From assembly GCF_002387895.1 (NCBI RefSeq), contig NZ_DGLI01000016.1, positions 10,056 to 35,457 of the forward strand: 25,402 bases of DNA, in the 5' to 3' direction. Below the pieces are notes generated by a model, which was given only the letters and a program-made list of their open reading frames with translations, did not search any database and was not told the origin of the DNA. The first letter of the stretch is position 1, and each line of letters starts with the position of its first letter. Both the position numbers and the translations under genes were made by a program. The stretch comes from Clostridium sp. UBA4548 (GTDB taxonomy: Bacteria; Bacillota; Clostridia; Clostridiales; Clostridiaceae). Below are positions 1 through 8,673 of this stretch, one piece after another.

Positions 1-3000
1 TTAAAAGCAACAATGATTATAGCTAAGATTCATAAGGAATTAAATAAGGAAGTTCCACTAAAAGAGTTATTTAAATCACCAACAATAAAAGAGTTAGGTA
101 AGTATATTGAAAGTGCAGAAGAAAATCTTTATTCAAAAATAGAAAAAATAGAAGAAAAAGAATACTACGAGGCATCTTCAGCTCAAAAGAGAATGTACAT
201 GCTTCAGGAATTTGATAAAGATAGCACAGCTTATAATATGCCAGCAGTTTTTGAGTTAGAAGGAAAGGTTGATAAGTGTAAAATAGAAGAAACCTTTAGA
301 AAGCTAACAGAAAGACATGAAGCATTAAGAACTTATTTTGAAACTTTAGATGGTGAAATAATACAAAAATTACAAAAAAACCATGAATTTAATCTGTCTT
401 GCAGAAATAAAAGTGAAAATATAGAAGACATAATAAATAGTTTTGGAAAACCATTTAACTTAGAAAAAGCTCCACTATTTAGAGTAGAACTTATAGAAAA
501 CAAAGAAAAAACTTACTTATTGATAGATATGCATCACATAATATCAGATGGCTTATCTATGGAAATATTAATAATTGAGTTCAGTGAGATTTATAGTGGA
601 AAGACCTTAGAACCACTAAAGCTTCAATATAAAGATTTTGCAGCATGGCAAAATAACTTCTTAAAGTCAGAGGAAATGAAGAAACAAGAGGAATATTGGG
701 TTAATAGATTTAGTGATGAAATACCAGTATTAAATATGCCTACTGATTATGAAAGACCAGCTATGCAAAGCTTTGAAGGAGACAGTGTAAGTTTTGAAGT
801 TGATGAAGATACAACCTTAAAACTAAGAAACCTTACAAAAGAAACAGGAACTACAATACATATGGCCTTGCTATCAGCCTTTAATATACTGCTATCAAAA
901 TATAGTGGACAAGAGGATATAGTAATAGGAACTCCAGTAGCCGGAAGACCACATGCAGACCTTCAAAATATAATGGGTATGTTTGTAAATACGCTAGCTT
1001 TAAGAAATAAGCCTGAAGGAAATAAGAAATATATAGATTTCTTAAAAGAAGTAGAAGAAAACTCTCTAAAGGCATATGAAAACCAAAGCTATCAGCTTGA
1101 GGCGTTAGTAGAAAAGTTAGATGTAAGAAGAGATACAAGTAGAAATCCATTATTTGATGTTATGTTTAATATGGTTGATACAGTAACCAGTGAAGATATT
1201 AAATTAAATGATATTTTATTGAAGCCATATAATAATGAAAATAAAGCGTCTAAATTTGACTTAGCATTAAATGCTTTAGAAAATGGTAAAAAATTAAGAT
1301 TTAATATAGACTATTGTTCAAAGTTATTTAAGAAAGAAACAATAGAAAGACTAAGCAGTCATTATATAAGAATCCTAAATAACATAGTAAACAATATGGA
1401 AATAAAATTAAGTGAAGTTGATTTACTATCAGAAGAAGAGAGAAATAAAATACTGTATGAGTTTAACAATACAAGTGCTGAGTATCCAAAGGATAAAACA
1501 ATTCATGAACTATTTGAAGCTCAAGTAGAGCAGACACCAGACAGCATTGCAGTAGTATTTGAAGATAAGAAATTAACTTATAGAGAATTAAACGAAAAAG
1601 CAAATAGTCTTGCTAGAGTATTAAGAAATAAAGGTGTTAAGGCAGATTCTATAGTAGGAATAATGGTTGAAAGATCTCTAGAGATGATAGTAGGAATAAT
1701 AGGAATCTTAAAATCTGGAGGAGCATATTTACCGATAGATTCAAGTTATCCTAAGGATAGAATAGAGTACATTTTAAAGGATAGTGAAAGTGAAATTCTG
1801 TTAAGTAAAATTAATTTAATAGAAACTATAGAGTTTGATGGTGAAATTGTTGACTTATTTAATGATGAGATGTTTACAGGTGATATAAGGAACTTAGAAA
1901 AAATAAATAATTCAAATAACCTAGCGTATATTATTTATACATCAGGAACAACTGGAAAACCTAAGGGAGTTGCTATAGAACATAAAGGAATTATTAATTT
2001 AACTGATGTATTCAAAAAAGAATTAAATATAAATATAAATACTAAGATACTACAGTTTGCAAGTATTGCTTTTGATGCGTCTGCATGGGAAATATACATG
2101 AGCATTTTATTGGGTGGAGAATTGCATATAGTATCTAAAGATATTGTAATTGACACAGTAAAGTTAAATGATTATATCAGAAATAGCGATGTAAATATAG
2201 TAACGCTACCACCATTCATTGCCAATGAAATTAAAGTAAACAATTCCAAACTTGAAGTCATTATAACTGCAGGCAGTGAAGCTAAAAAATCAATGGTAAA
2301 CAAATTAGGTAATAGGATTAAATATATAAATGCATATGGACCAACAGAAGGTACTATTTGCACAACATTATGGAACAATAAATATAATAAATATAATAAA
2401 TATAAGACGGTTCCAATAGGAAAGCCAATAAATAATAATAAGGCTTATATTCTTAACAAAAACAATAAATTACTATCTATAGGTATAGTGGGGGAATTAT
2501 GTATAAGTGGTGCTGGGTTAGCAAGAGGGTATATAAACAGACCAGAATTAACAGCTGAGAAGTTTGTAGATAATCCATTTGAACTAGGAACAAAGATATA
2601 CAAAACAGGTGATTTAGCTAGATGGTTACCAGATGGAAACATAGAATTTGTAGGAAGAATAGATAGTCAAGTTAAAATAAGAGGATTTAGAATAGAACTT
2701 GGTGAGATAGAAAGTATATTATTAGAGCACAAAAATGTTAGGGAAACAGTAGTCTTAGTTAAGGAAAACAAAGATAGAGGTCAATATATTTGTGCATATA
2801 TTATAAGTGATAAAAAACTTGAAGAACTAGATTTAAGAGGTTATTTCAAAAAAATATTACCAGAGTACATGATTCCAACTTGTTTTGTAAAAGTAGACAA
2901 AATTCCATTAACATCTAATGGGAAAATTGATACAAAGGCTCTTCCAGAGCCAAATGAAGAGATGAATTTAACTAGTTACGAAGTTCCAACAAATAAAATC

Positions 3001-4812
3001 GAAGAAACTTTAGCAACAATATGGAGTGATGTTCTATATAACGAAAAGTTCGGAATTAACAATAGCTTTTTTGAAGTTGGGGGAAATTCAATTGATGTAA
3101 TTAAGGCAACATCAATAATAAATAAAACTTTTAATATATCAATGGAAGTTCGGGAATTTTATGAATTAGCCACTATAAAAAATATTAGTTCAAAAATAAC
3201 TGAAAAAATTAATAATGTTAGTTTTGAACAAATTAATAAAAAACTTAATGAAAGGTTTGGACAGAAATATAAGCTTGATAGATATAAAATAGAAGAGAAT
3301 GAAGAGATAATTTTATACTCAGATGAAAATTATAAGGAGGTATTGGATTACTTAAGAGACAACTTTAATAGTTCGGTATATCCAGATTATGTATTGCCGT
3401 ATTATAAACTAGAGTATATAAAGATGAAGAAGTTATTAACTAAAGAAGCATTATATGAAGTGCTTGAGATGAAGTCTATAGGAGAGCGAGATATAGTCAA
3501 TTTATTAAATAGAATAGAATTAGAAATGAATAAGTGTAAAGAAAAAATTTGCAATGAAAAAATAATTGATATATATAAAATAGGAAAAGTATTATATGAA
3601 AAGTGTAAGAAGGCACATTTATTAGGAAGAAAAAATTATAATAATATAATAATTCCATTTAATAACTTAAACTATAATAACGTAAAGAGTAGTTTTATTA
3701 AGTTAATTAACAATCAAGATATGCTGAGAACTTCGATGTACTTAGATGGATTAGAGTATAAGTTTGCAGAACATAATCAAATTGATGATATAGATTTCAA
3801 TGCTATAGACTTATCACAATATAATTATGAGACTAGAATGAGTATAGCAATAAGAATTTTCAAATTAATGAATGATTCAATTAAGTATACAAGTAGTTTA
3901 AGTGATGTTTTATACAGGTGTGTAATAGTAAAAATAAGCAATAAAAAGTATTTTTTACTTTTAACAATAGCTCATATGATATGTGATAACGAAACTACTA
4001 AAATAATAAAGAATTATTTTGATGAAAGCATAAATAATGAATTTAAAAGTTTACCATATAAACACTTCATAAAAAATTACTTAGTAAATGATAGGAAATA
4101 TGAGATAAGTTTATTTGATAATTCAAAAGTATTAAAGGAGTATATGGAAGCAACAAATTTATTTAATGATAATTATCCAAAGTATTTGAATTCTCAAGAT
4201 AAAAAAATTGAAATATCAAAACCTTTCGTAATAGAATATGAATTAAATAATAATGAAAAACCAAGTAATAATAAAAATAAGTCAGCACTTGAAATTGCTA
4301 TGTATATTGTTTCAAATGTACTGAGTATACAGTTTGGAATAAAAAAAGTACCATTAGGAGTATTAGCTAGCAGACGCGTAATAAATGAAAATAATTATTA
4401 TTTTACTATAGGGAATTTTAATGAGAGTGTTCCTTGCACATTTAATACACAATTAGATCTAGTTTATAACTATTATGATAAGTATTTATATGTATACAAT
4501 AAATTAAATGAATATAATATATATCTGCGTAGATTAAAGGAGAATACTCAATGGTTAAACACGTTATATATTACTAATCCATTTTCATTGAATTATTTGG
4601 GTGATTATGCGATGAATGATGATAGGTTAGTAAAACCAGTATTAAGTAGAAGATTATCATATCCATATCCTGTACAAGCATATTCTTTAAATTCATCCAT
4701 TTTAAAAATATCATTTATAAATGGTGTAGATGATAAGAATATAGAAGAAGTCATAAAATTTTTGGATAAGTTAGATGGAAAAAGTTATTGCTATGTTGAT
4801 TCATCTCAATAG
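1..4812 (+). CDS. Nonribosomal peptide synthetase, C-terminal module (5' truncated by window edge)
   Basis: The frame is open from base 1, and its first codons (Leu-Lys-Ala-Thr) are what follows the phosphopantetheine serine of a carrier domain, so the gene begins upstream and ATG 13 is not the true start. Counting from that Met: carrier remnant to ~35; condensation domain ~50-480 with H174-H175-x3-D179-G180; adenylation domain ~500-990 with TSGTTGKPKG near 642-652, YGPTEG at 775-780 and NGK near the end; carrier ~1000-1065 with GGNS and attachment Ser1026; then ~1180-1595 a diverged condensation-like domain with A-H1321-M-I-C-D1325-N in place of HHxxxDG. Adenylation domains activate an amino acid as its AMP ester and load the carrier; condensation domains form the peptide bond. 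Pocket residues aligned to GrsA read DAWTIAAICK, predicting phenylalanine. No epimerase, thioesterase or reductase domain is visible. The last third is richer in Asn, Ile and Tyr than the rest. NRPS identity is secure; substrate is inferred; the product is unknown. Confidence 0.95.
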   Translation, partial: LKATMIIAKIHKELNKEVPLKELFKSPTIKELGKYIESAEENLYSKIEKIEEKEYYEASSAQKRMYMLQEFDKDSTAYNMPAVFELEGKVDKCKIEETFRKLTERHEALRTYFETLDGEIIQKLQKNHEFNLSCRNKSENIEDIINSFGKPFNLEKAPLFRVELIENKEKTYLLIDMHHIISDGLSMEILIIEFSEIYSGKTLEPLKLQYKDFAAWQNNFLKSEEMKKQEEYWVNRFSDEIPVLNMPTDYERPAMQSFEGDSVSFEVDEDTTLKLRNLTKETGTTIHMALLSAFNILLSKYSGQEDIVIGTPVAGRPHADLQNIMGMFVNTLALRNKPEGNKKYIDFLKEVEENSLKAYENQSYQLEALVEKLDVRRDTSRNPLFDVMFNMVDTVTSEDIKLNDILLKPYNNENKASKFDLALNALENGKKLRFNIDYCSKLFKKETIERLSSHYIRILNNIVNNMEIKLSEVDLLSEEERNKILYEFNNTSAEYPKDKTIHELFEAQVEQTPDSIAVVFEDKKLTYRELNEKANSLARVLRNKGVKADSIVGIMVERSLEMIVGIIGILKSGGAYLPIDSSYPKDRIEYILKDSESEILLSKINLIETIEFDGEIVDLFNDEMFTGDIRNLEKINNSNNLAYIIYTSGTTGKPKGVAIEHKGIINLTDVFKKELNININTKILQFASIAFDASAWEIYMSILLGGELHIVSKDIVIDTVKLNDYIRNSDVNIVTLPPFIANEIKVNNSKLEVIITAGSEAKKSMVNKLGNRIKYINAYGPTEGTICTTLWNNKYNKYNKYKTVPIGKPINNNKAYILNKNNKLLSIGIVGELCISGAGLARGYINRPELTAEKFVDNPFELGTKIYKTGDLARWLPDGNIEFVGRIDSQVKIRGFRIELGEIESILLEHKNVRETVVLVKENKDRGQYICAYIISDKKLEELDLRGYFKKILPEYMIPTCFVKVDKIPLTSNGKIDTKALPEPNEEMNLTSYEVPTNKIEETLATIWSDVLYNEKFGINNSFFEVGGNSIDVIKATSIINKTFNISMEVREFYELATIKNISSKITEKINNVSFEQINKKLNERFGQKYKLDRYKIEENEEIILYSDENYKEVLDYLRDNFNSSVYPDYVLPYYKLEYIKMKKLLTKEALYEVLEMKSIGERDIVNLLNRIELEMNKCKEKICNEKIIDIYKIGKVLYEKCKKAHLLGRKNYNNIIIPFNNLNYNNVKSSFIKLINNQDMLRTSMYLDGLEYKFAEHNQIDDIDFNAIDLSQYNYETRMSIAIRIFKLMNDSIKYTSSLSDVLYRCVIVKISNKKYFLLLTIAHMICDNETTKIIKNYFDESINNEFKSLPYKHFIKNYLVNDRKYEISLFDNSKVLKEYMEATNLFNDNYPKYLNSQDKKIEISKPFVIEYELNNNEKPSNNKNKSALEIAMYIVSNVLSIQFGIKKVPLGVLASRRVINENNYYFTIGNFNESVPCTFNTQLDLVYNYYDKYLYVYNKLNEYNIYLRRLKENTQWLNTLYITNPFSLNYLGDYAMNDDRLVKPVLSRRLSYPYPVQAYSLNSSILKISFINGVDDKNIEEVIKFLDKLDGKSYCYVDSSQ
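2377..2403 (+). repeat. In-frame 9-bp tandem repeat (3 copies) inside the adenylation domain
   Basis: Three exact copies of AATAAATAT encode Asn-Lys-Tyr three times, between the YGPTEG motif and the VPIG segment of the adenylation domain. GrsA has a short surface loop there. The repeat unit is three codons long, so copy-number slippage would keep the reading frame. Confidence 0.85.
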
Positions 4813-4983
4813 TAAATATTCATAATTGAATTATATTTATGGATGTAATCTAATATAAACTTCATTTTAAAATTGGGAAATTTGTAATGAATGTGGTTTA
4901 GACACAACGTCTTAAGATGATATAAGCTTTTAGACTCCTAACAAATTTGAATATGACTATACTAATCAATAAGGAAAGTGAAT

Positions 4984-5395
4984 GGTATAGATGAGTATGA
5001 TAAAGAAAATTGCAGTATATATAACATAAAGTATTATGTTATGTAAATAACAAAATATAGATATAAACTATTACACAAAATTACAGCAATAAGATTGCAA
5101 GAGCTTATGTATAAGAGGTAGGAAGCAAGAGGATTTGTAGGGAAAGGTCATGTACTCATATTAATATTATGTATGCTTAATGCATCACTAAGTAAAAAAG
5201 TACAATGTCTAAAGGGGTGATCATCAAAGTTAATTCAAGAGGAATTTACAGAATTTTAAAAAAGTATTGAGGACAATATTTGTGATAAAAAGAATACTTT
5301 TGTGCAACCTTAGGTAGTGTCAATGAAGAAACTATAAGAAAGACATATAAAGTCAAGAATTAAGTGAAAAAGATTATATATTCAAGCTTGATGAA
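4984..5395 (+). pseudogene. Decayed IS200/IS605-type TnpA (Y1 HUH transposase) remnant
   Basis: Stepping between frames recovers a TnpA from end to end: DEYDKENCSIYNIKYYV near 4990, ITKYRYKLL and IRLQEL near 5050-5105, GHV near 5147, SLSKKVQCLKG near 5190-5216, SSKLIQEEFTEF near 5222-5257, then GQYL and EYFCATLGSVNEETIRK near 5270-5345. Intact TnpA of this family (about 130-150 residues) cuts and joins single-stranded DNA with a His-x-His pair and a tyrosine. Here the His-x-His region reads His-Ile-Asn and is split by a frameshift, and several stops interrupt the frame, so it is dead. A Tyr at 5346-5348 may be the old catalytic residue. It fills most of the 750-base gap between the NRPS and the radical SAM gene. 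I see no convincing tnpB. Confidence 0.8.
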
Positions 5396-5468
5396 TAAGC
5401 TTAGGTCATGATATTAAGGTTGATTAATCAAATGTTTTTTATAAGGAGTAATCCTTTAATAGCATTGA

Positions 5469-5514
5469 CTTCAGTTGAAGGTATTTACACCTTAAATCAG
5501 CCTACTTTAGTAGG
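5469..5514. repeat. Hairpins at the probable right end of the IS200-like remnant
   Basis: Two small palindromes lie just downstream of the TnpA remnant: CTTCAGTTGAAG at 5469-5480 and CCTACTTTAGTAGG at 5501-5514 (six-base arms, TT loop). IS200/IS605 elements carry subterminal hairpins recognised by TnpA instead of terminal inverted repeats, so position and form fit an old element end. The 3' hairpin could also act on transcription upstream of the radical SAM gene, 50 bases away. Confidence 0.45.
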
Positions 5515-5565
5515 TGAGTAAATTAAATTACCATAAGATATAAAAGGGAATTAGGGGGAATAATA

Positions 5566-6528
5566 ATGAATAACATTGAAATTAGAGTATGTTTGACAAA
5601 AGAATGCAACTTTAAATGCCAATATTGTAAGCCTGGCGGAGAGGGTGTATATAATAAGAATAAAGCTTTAAATAAAGAGGAATTATTGTGTATTATTGCA
5701 AAATTAACTAGATTCGGAGTAGGGTCAGTGCGATTAACTGGTGGAGAACCTTTATTAAGAAAAGAGTTTACTGAAATAGTAGATGAACTTAGTAATTTAG
5801 ACAAAATAAGTCATATATCTTTAGTTACTAATGGAAGTTTATTGAATGAAAAGTTGGTAAGTAGCATAAGTAAAAGAAATATTAAAGAAGTTACAGTAAG
5901 TTTGGACACAATAATTGATAAAAAATTCGCCAATATAGTGGGTGTAGATTGTTTTTATAAGGTTATTGATGGAATAAAACTGTTGAGAAAGTACGATGTA
6001 TCAGCGAGGATAAATACTGTAGTTACAAAAGAAAATTTTTCAGAAATTGATAAGTTAATTGAATTTTGCAAGGAATACAAGATATCATTAAAATTATTGG
6101 ACTTGTTTAATAATGGGGAGGAATATTGGAAGAATCAATTTGTATCACTTAGTAAGATAAGGAATGAATTAAGTAAAGTATCGAAAAATACAAGCGTTAA
6201 GTATCCAAACAAAAGCAATTTTGGATCTCCAATGAGTTGTTTTGAACTTGATGGCATGGAAGTTATTATTAAAGATAGTACGATTGGGACATGCTATTCT
6301 GACATGTGTACTAAGTGTAGCTTGTATCCATGTCAAACAGGAGTGGTATCATTATTTTTAACGCATGATGGATATTTAAAATTCTGTACTCTTTCAAATG
6401 AATTTAATTTAGATTTAAAACCATTGTTGATTGATGATAAGCATACTTATGAGCAAGTGAGTAAGATGATTGATTTATATAAAGAGTCTAAATATTTAAA
6501 ATGTCATTCGGAGAATGAAACAGCCTAG
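5566..6528 (+). CDS. MoaA-like radical SAM enzyme, substrate unknown
   Basis: A 320-residue protein with the radical SAM cluster motif C14-x3-C18-x2-C21 (CNFKCQYCKPGGEG) and GGEP at 59-62, which bind a 4Fe-4S cluster and S-adenosylmethionine to generate a 5'-deoxyadenosyl radical. Similarity to MoaA (GTP 3',8-cyclase) covers the whole length, including a SLD-type strand near residue 118 and NTVV near 145. The C-terminal half carries C243, C248, C251, C256 and, after a THDG segment, C274, so a second cluster as in MoaA is likely. However, the Asn-Arg that follows the CxxC pair in MoaA is missing, the Cys spacing is different, and the protein does not end in Gly-Gly. A role in molybdopterin synthesis is therefore doubtful, and no other moa gene is near. 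The start has a clear AGGGGG site about 8 bases upstream. The next gene is 126 bases downstream on the same strand. Confidence 0.85.
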   Translation: MNNIEIRVCLTKECNFKCQYCKPGGEGVYNKNKALNKEELLCIIAKLTRFGVGSVRLTGGEPLLRKEFTEIVDELSNLDKISHISLVTNGSLLNEKLVSSISKRNIKEVTVSLDTIIDKKFANIVGVDCFYKVIDGIKLLRKYDVSARINTVVTKENFSEIDKLIEFCKEYKISLKLLDLFNNGEEYWKNQFVSLSKIRNELSKVSKNTSVKYPNKSNFGSPMSCFELDGMEVIIKDSTIGTCYSDMCTKCSLYPCQTGVVSLFLTHDGYLKFCTLSNEFNLDLKPLLIDDKHTYEQVSKMIDLYKESKYLKCHSENETA

Positions 6529-6654
6529 AACATAAAATAGATATAATATAGTTTTCTATATTAAGTCCAAACTTAATAGTTCAAATAAAATATGTACAAT
6601 AGATGGTTGTTAACTAAAAAATAATAAGATATTGTTTATAATTTTGGAGGAAGT

Positions 6655-7218
6655 ATGAGAGATATAAAAATAGTAGGCTTAACAGGGTTGATGGGATGTG
6701 GAAAAACCACTATATGCAAAAAAATAAATGATGATGAGAAATTTAAGATAATAAGGTTAGGGGAAGCTTTAAGAAAAAATATTAATAATAGGGACATGAA
6801 TATCAAAAGTGTTGAGATTGAGGCAGAAAAGCTAAAAAAATGTAATAAATCTTTAGGTGAAATGTTTATTCAAGACATAAATGAAGCTGCCCAAAAGGGA
6901 AAAATCATAGTTGTAGATAGCATCAGAAGTATTCAAGATGTAAATTTTTTCAGAAAACTAACTACAGATTTTAATATTATAATGATTATTGCTGATGAAG
7001 AAAAGCGGTTAAATAGGATATTACAAAGGGAAAGAACGTTTGATCCAGATGGAATTCTTGAGTTGAGAAAGCACGATGAATGGGAAATGGAATTTGGAAT
7101 TAAACATATATTTCCATTAACCAATAAATATATAGTAAATGATAATATAGACAAAAGTAGCGAGGAGTTTGAAGTTTACTTGAAGAATTATAAGGGGTGT
7201 GATCTGGGTGGAGTATAA
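6655..7218 (+). CDS. P-loop nucleotide kinase of UPF0200 / dephospho-CoA-kinase-like type
   Basis: A 187-residue protein with Walker A G11-LMGC-G16-K17-T18, a hydrophobic strand ending in D88-S-I-R-S-x-x-D-V (close to the DGIRS signature of UPF0200), Arg-rich RILQRER near 122-128, and a K/RHDExExxFGI segment followed by a strand ending in VND. This arrangement is that of UPF0200, a mostly archaeal family of small kinases related to dephospho-CoA and adenylate kinases. The substrate is not established; a nucleotide or nucleoside is the usual guess. GGAGGAAGT lies directly before the ATG. The gene overlaps the next one, so the two are probably co-translated. A bacterial copy in this accessory setting suggests transfer, but that is inference. 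Confidence 0.75.
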   Translation: MRDIKIVGLTGLMGCGKTTICKKINDDEKFKIIRLGEALRKNINNRDMNIKSVEIEAEKLKKCNKSLGEMFIQDINEAAQKGKIIVVDSIRSIQDVNFFRKLTTDFNIIMIIADEEKRLNRILQRERTFDPDGILELRKHDEWEMEFGIKHIFPLTNKYIVNDNIDKSSEEFEVYLKNYKGCDLGGV

Positions 7219-7738
7219 AAGTAAGTTTAATGATATTATATATTTTGACAGAGCAGGAAAACAAAATACTGGAGAAATATTGATAAAGACAAAAGAGTAC
7301 GTCGAGGCAAATGGTAAATTAAATTATATTATTATATCAAGTACAACTGGATATACAGCCATTGAAACTATAAAAGTATTTAAAGATTGTGATATACCTA
7401 TGATAGTATGTATGCAAGATTTAAATGAGGAATTTTCAATGAAAAAAGAAGTGTTAAATGATTTAAAGTCAAGTTGTGAAGTGTATGATATTCCTAAAAA
7501 GTATTTAGCAGACATAATAGGAAATGCAGGAAGTAATATTCTAAGAAATTTTTCACAAGGAACTAAAGTATGTATTGAATTATTAGTATATTTAATTAAT
7601 AATTTGAAGGTTAATGAAGGAGATAAATTAGTTGTTTTAGCGGGAACATTAAAAGGAGCGGATACAGCTATTTCTTTTGAAGTGAAAAAAAATAAAAAAT
7701 TTAAGGTTTTAAGCATCATAGGACTTCCTCAAAATTAA
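7208..7738 (+). CDS. Stand-alone pyruvate kinase C-terminal-domain-like protein
   Basis: About 176 residues resembling the family of single-domain proteins with the pyruvate kinase alpha/beta fold (MTH1675-like). The N-terminal INFDxxGxxNT-type segment appears as IIYFDRAGKQNTGE, followed by IIISSTTGYTA and near the C terminus VVLAGTLKGADTA. The function of the family is unknown; catalytic pyruvate kinase domains are absent, so it is not a pyruvate kinase. Start: two in-frame GTG codons, 7199 and 7208. The AAGGGG site at 7192-7197 is only one base from the first and ten from the second, so I prefer 7208. Either way it overlaps the 3' end of the kinase gene in another frame, a sign of translational coupling. 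Confidence 0.7.
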   Translation: MEYKSKFNDIIYFDRAGKQNTGEILIKTKEYVEANGKLNYIIISSTTGYTAIETIKVFKDCDIPMIVCMQDLNEEFSMKKEVLNDLKSSCEVYDIPKKYLADIIGNAGSNILRNFSQGTKVCIELLVYLINNLKVNEGDKLVVLAGTLKGADTAISFEVKKNKKFKVLSIIGLPQN

Positions 7739-7989
7739 AGTTTCTAAAATAGTTTGTAAAAAGTAAAAAACACCGTATATAAATTAAAAAGTTTATCTGA
7801 TTGTGTAAAAAAATATGTGTCTTATTTCTGCAATAAGCAATTTTAGAGTGTCGTAATATACATTAAACTATAAAATAATGTAATAAATTTTGAAAGAGCT
7901 AAGTTCTTAAGTCTATATGCTTATGTATATTATTTCTAATTGTGGGGTATGATGTACAACATTTATGAAAAGATAAGGCAATGCTGAGG

Positions 7990-8546
7990 AGTAACCCGAG
8001 AGTTTATTAATGCTTCATTACAGGATATGTATAGTGCTAGAGGTATCAAGTGCAAGTACTATGCATGGGATAAAAGAAGTGAAAGTAAAAGAACAATAGA
8101 AAATAAGAGCTTATTGAGTAAAATCCAAGATATCCACAATAAGCTGACAATGTTTTTTCGGGATATTAGAGTTACTCAAATTATAAATAAAGAAGCCGAT
8201 AGACCTATCAACGTGCTGAGAAGCCTAGTGGCATTATTTTTCACTCAGATAGAGGTTATAAGTATTGTTCTCATTTATACTATAATATTGTAAAAAAGTC
8301 TAAGTTTGACTGTGGTATGTACCTCAATAGAAACTACAGGGATAATGCTCACATTGAACCTTTTTTTGTAAACTTAAGTCCTAATGGATTTATGGAAAGT
8401 ACTTTAAAACTTGAGATGAGGCTAGAGTAGCTCGATTTGAATGTATTGAGATATTTTATAATAAGCAAAGAATCTATACATCTAATGGGTATTTAACTCC
8501 AGAAGAGTTTCATAATATAGCCAGTAATAAAGTAGCTGCAGTTTAA
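7990..8546 (+). pseudogene. Decayed IS3-family OrfB (DDE transposase) remnant
   Basis: Two pieces of an OrfB integrase are readable. The N-terminal helical region (KCKYYAWDKRSESK, then SLLSKIQDIHNK) is at about 8045-8145. The catalytic C-terminal half starts near 8231 as GIIFHSDRGYKYCSHLYY, continues with a decayed RxGNxxDNAHIEPFF motif, and after a stop and frame change ends as EIFYNKQRIYTSNGYLTPEEFHNIAS with TAA at 8544. The stretch between has lost the YGxxRI part and the first catalytic Asp region, so an internal deletion is likely. The 88-codon open frame at 8027-8293 is only a by-product of this decay and should not be called a gene. Confidence 0.85.
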
Positions 8547-8673
8547 AAGTGAAATAATTAGTTATATTAGGAAAAAAACGATATATAACTAGTTTGGTGC
8601 AGTTATTTTATTTTGGGAATGCCGTCTCTTTAAACATATAGATTTCAGAGTTCTCAAGAAACTAAGAGTACTA

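Noticed and set aside
4861..4930. CNECG zinc-ribbon-like fragment suggesting a tnpB remnant
   Set aside because: Only one Cys pair is readable, with no second pair or upstream RuvC-like motif, so a chance reading is as likely.
5566..6528. Prokaryotic viperin (antiviral nucleotide synthase)
   Set aside because: The adjacent nucleotide-type kinase made this tempting, but the cluster motif CNFKCQYCKPGGEG and the C-terminal Cys group are MoaA-like and not the viperin pattern.
5566..6528. True molybdopterin gene moaA
   Set aside because: The Asn-Arg of the second cluster motif and the C-terminal Gly-Gly are missing, and no other moa genes are near.
8027..8293. 88-codon open frame with a hydrophobic C terminus
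   Set aside because: Its first half is the N-terminal region of an IS3 OrfB, and its second half is the wrong frame of the HSDRG region; it is part of a transposase remnant.
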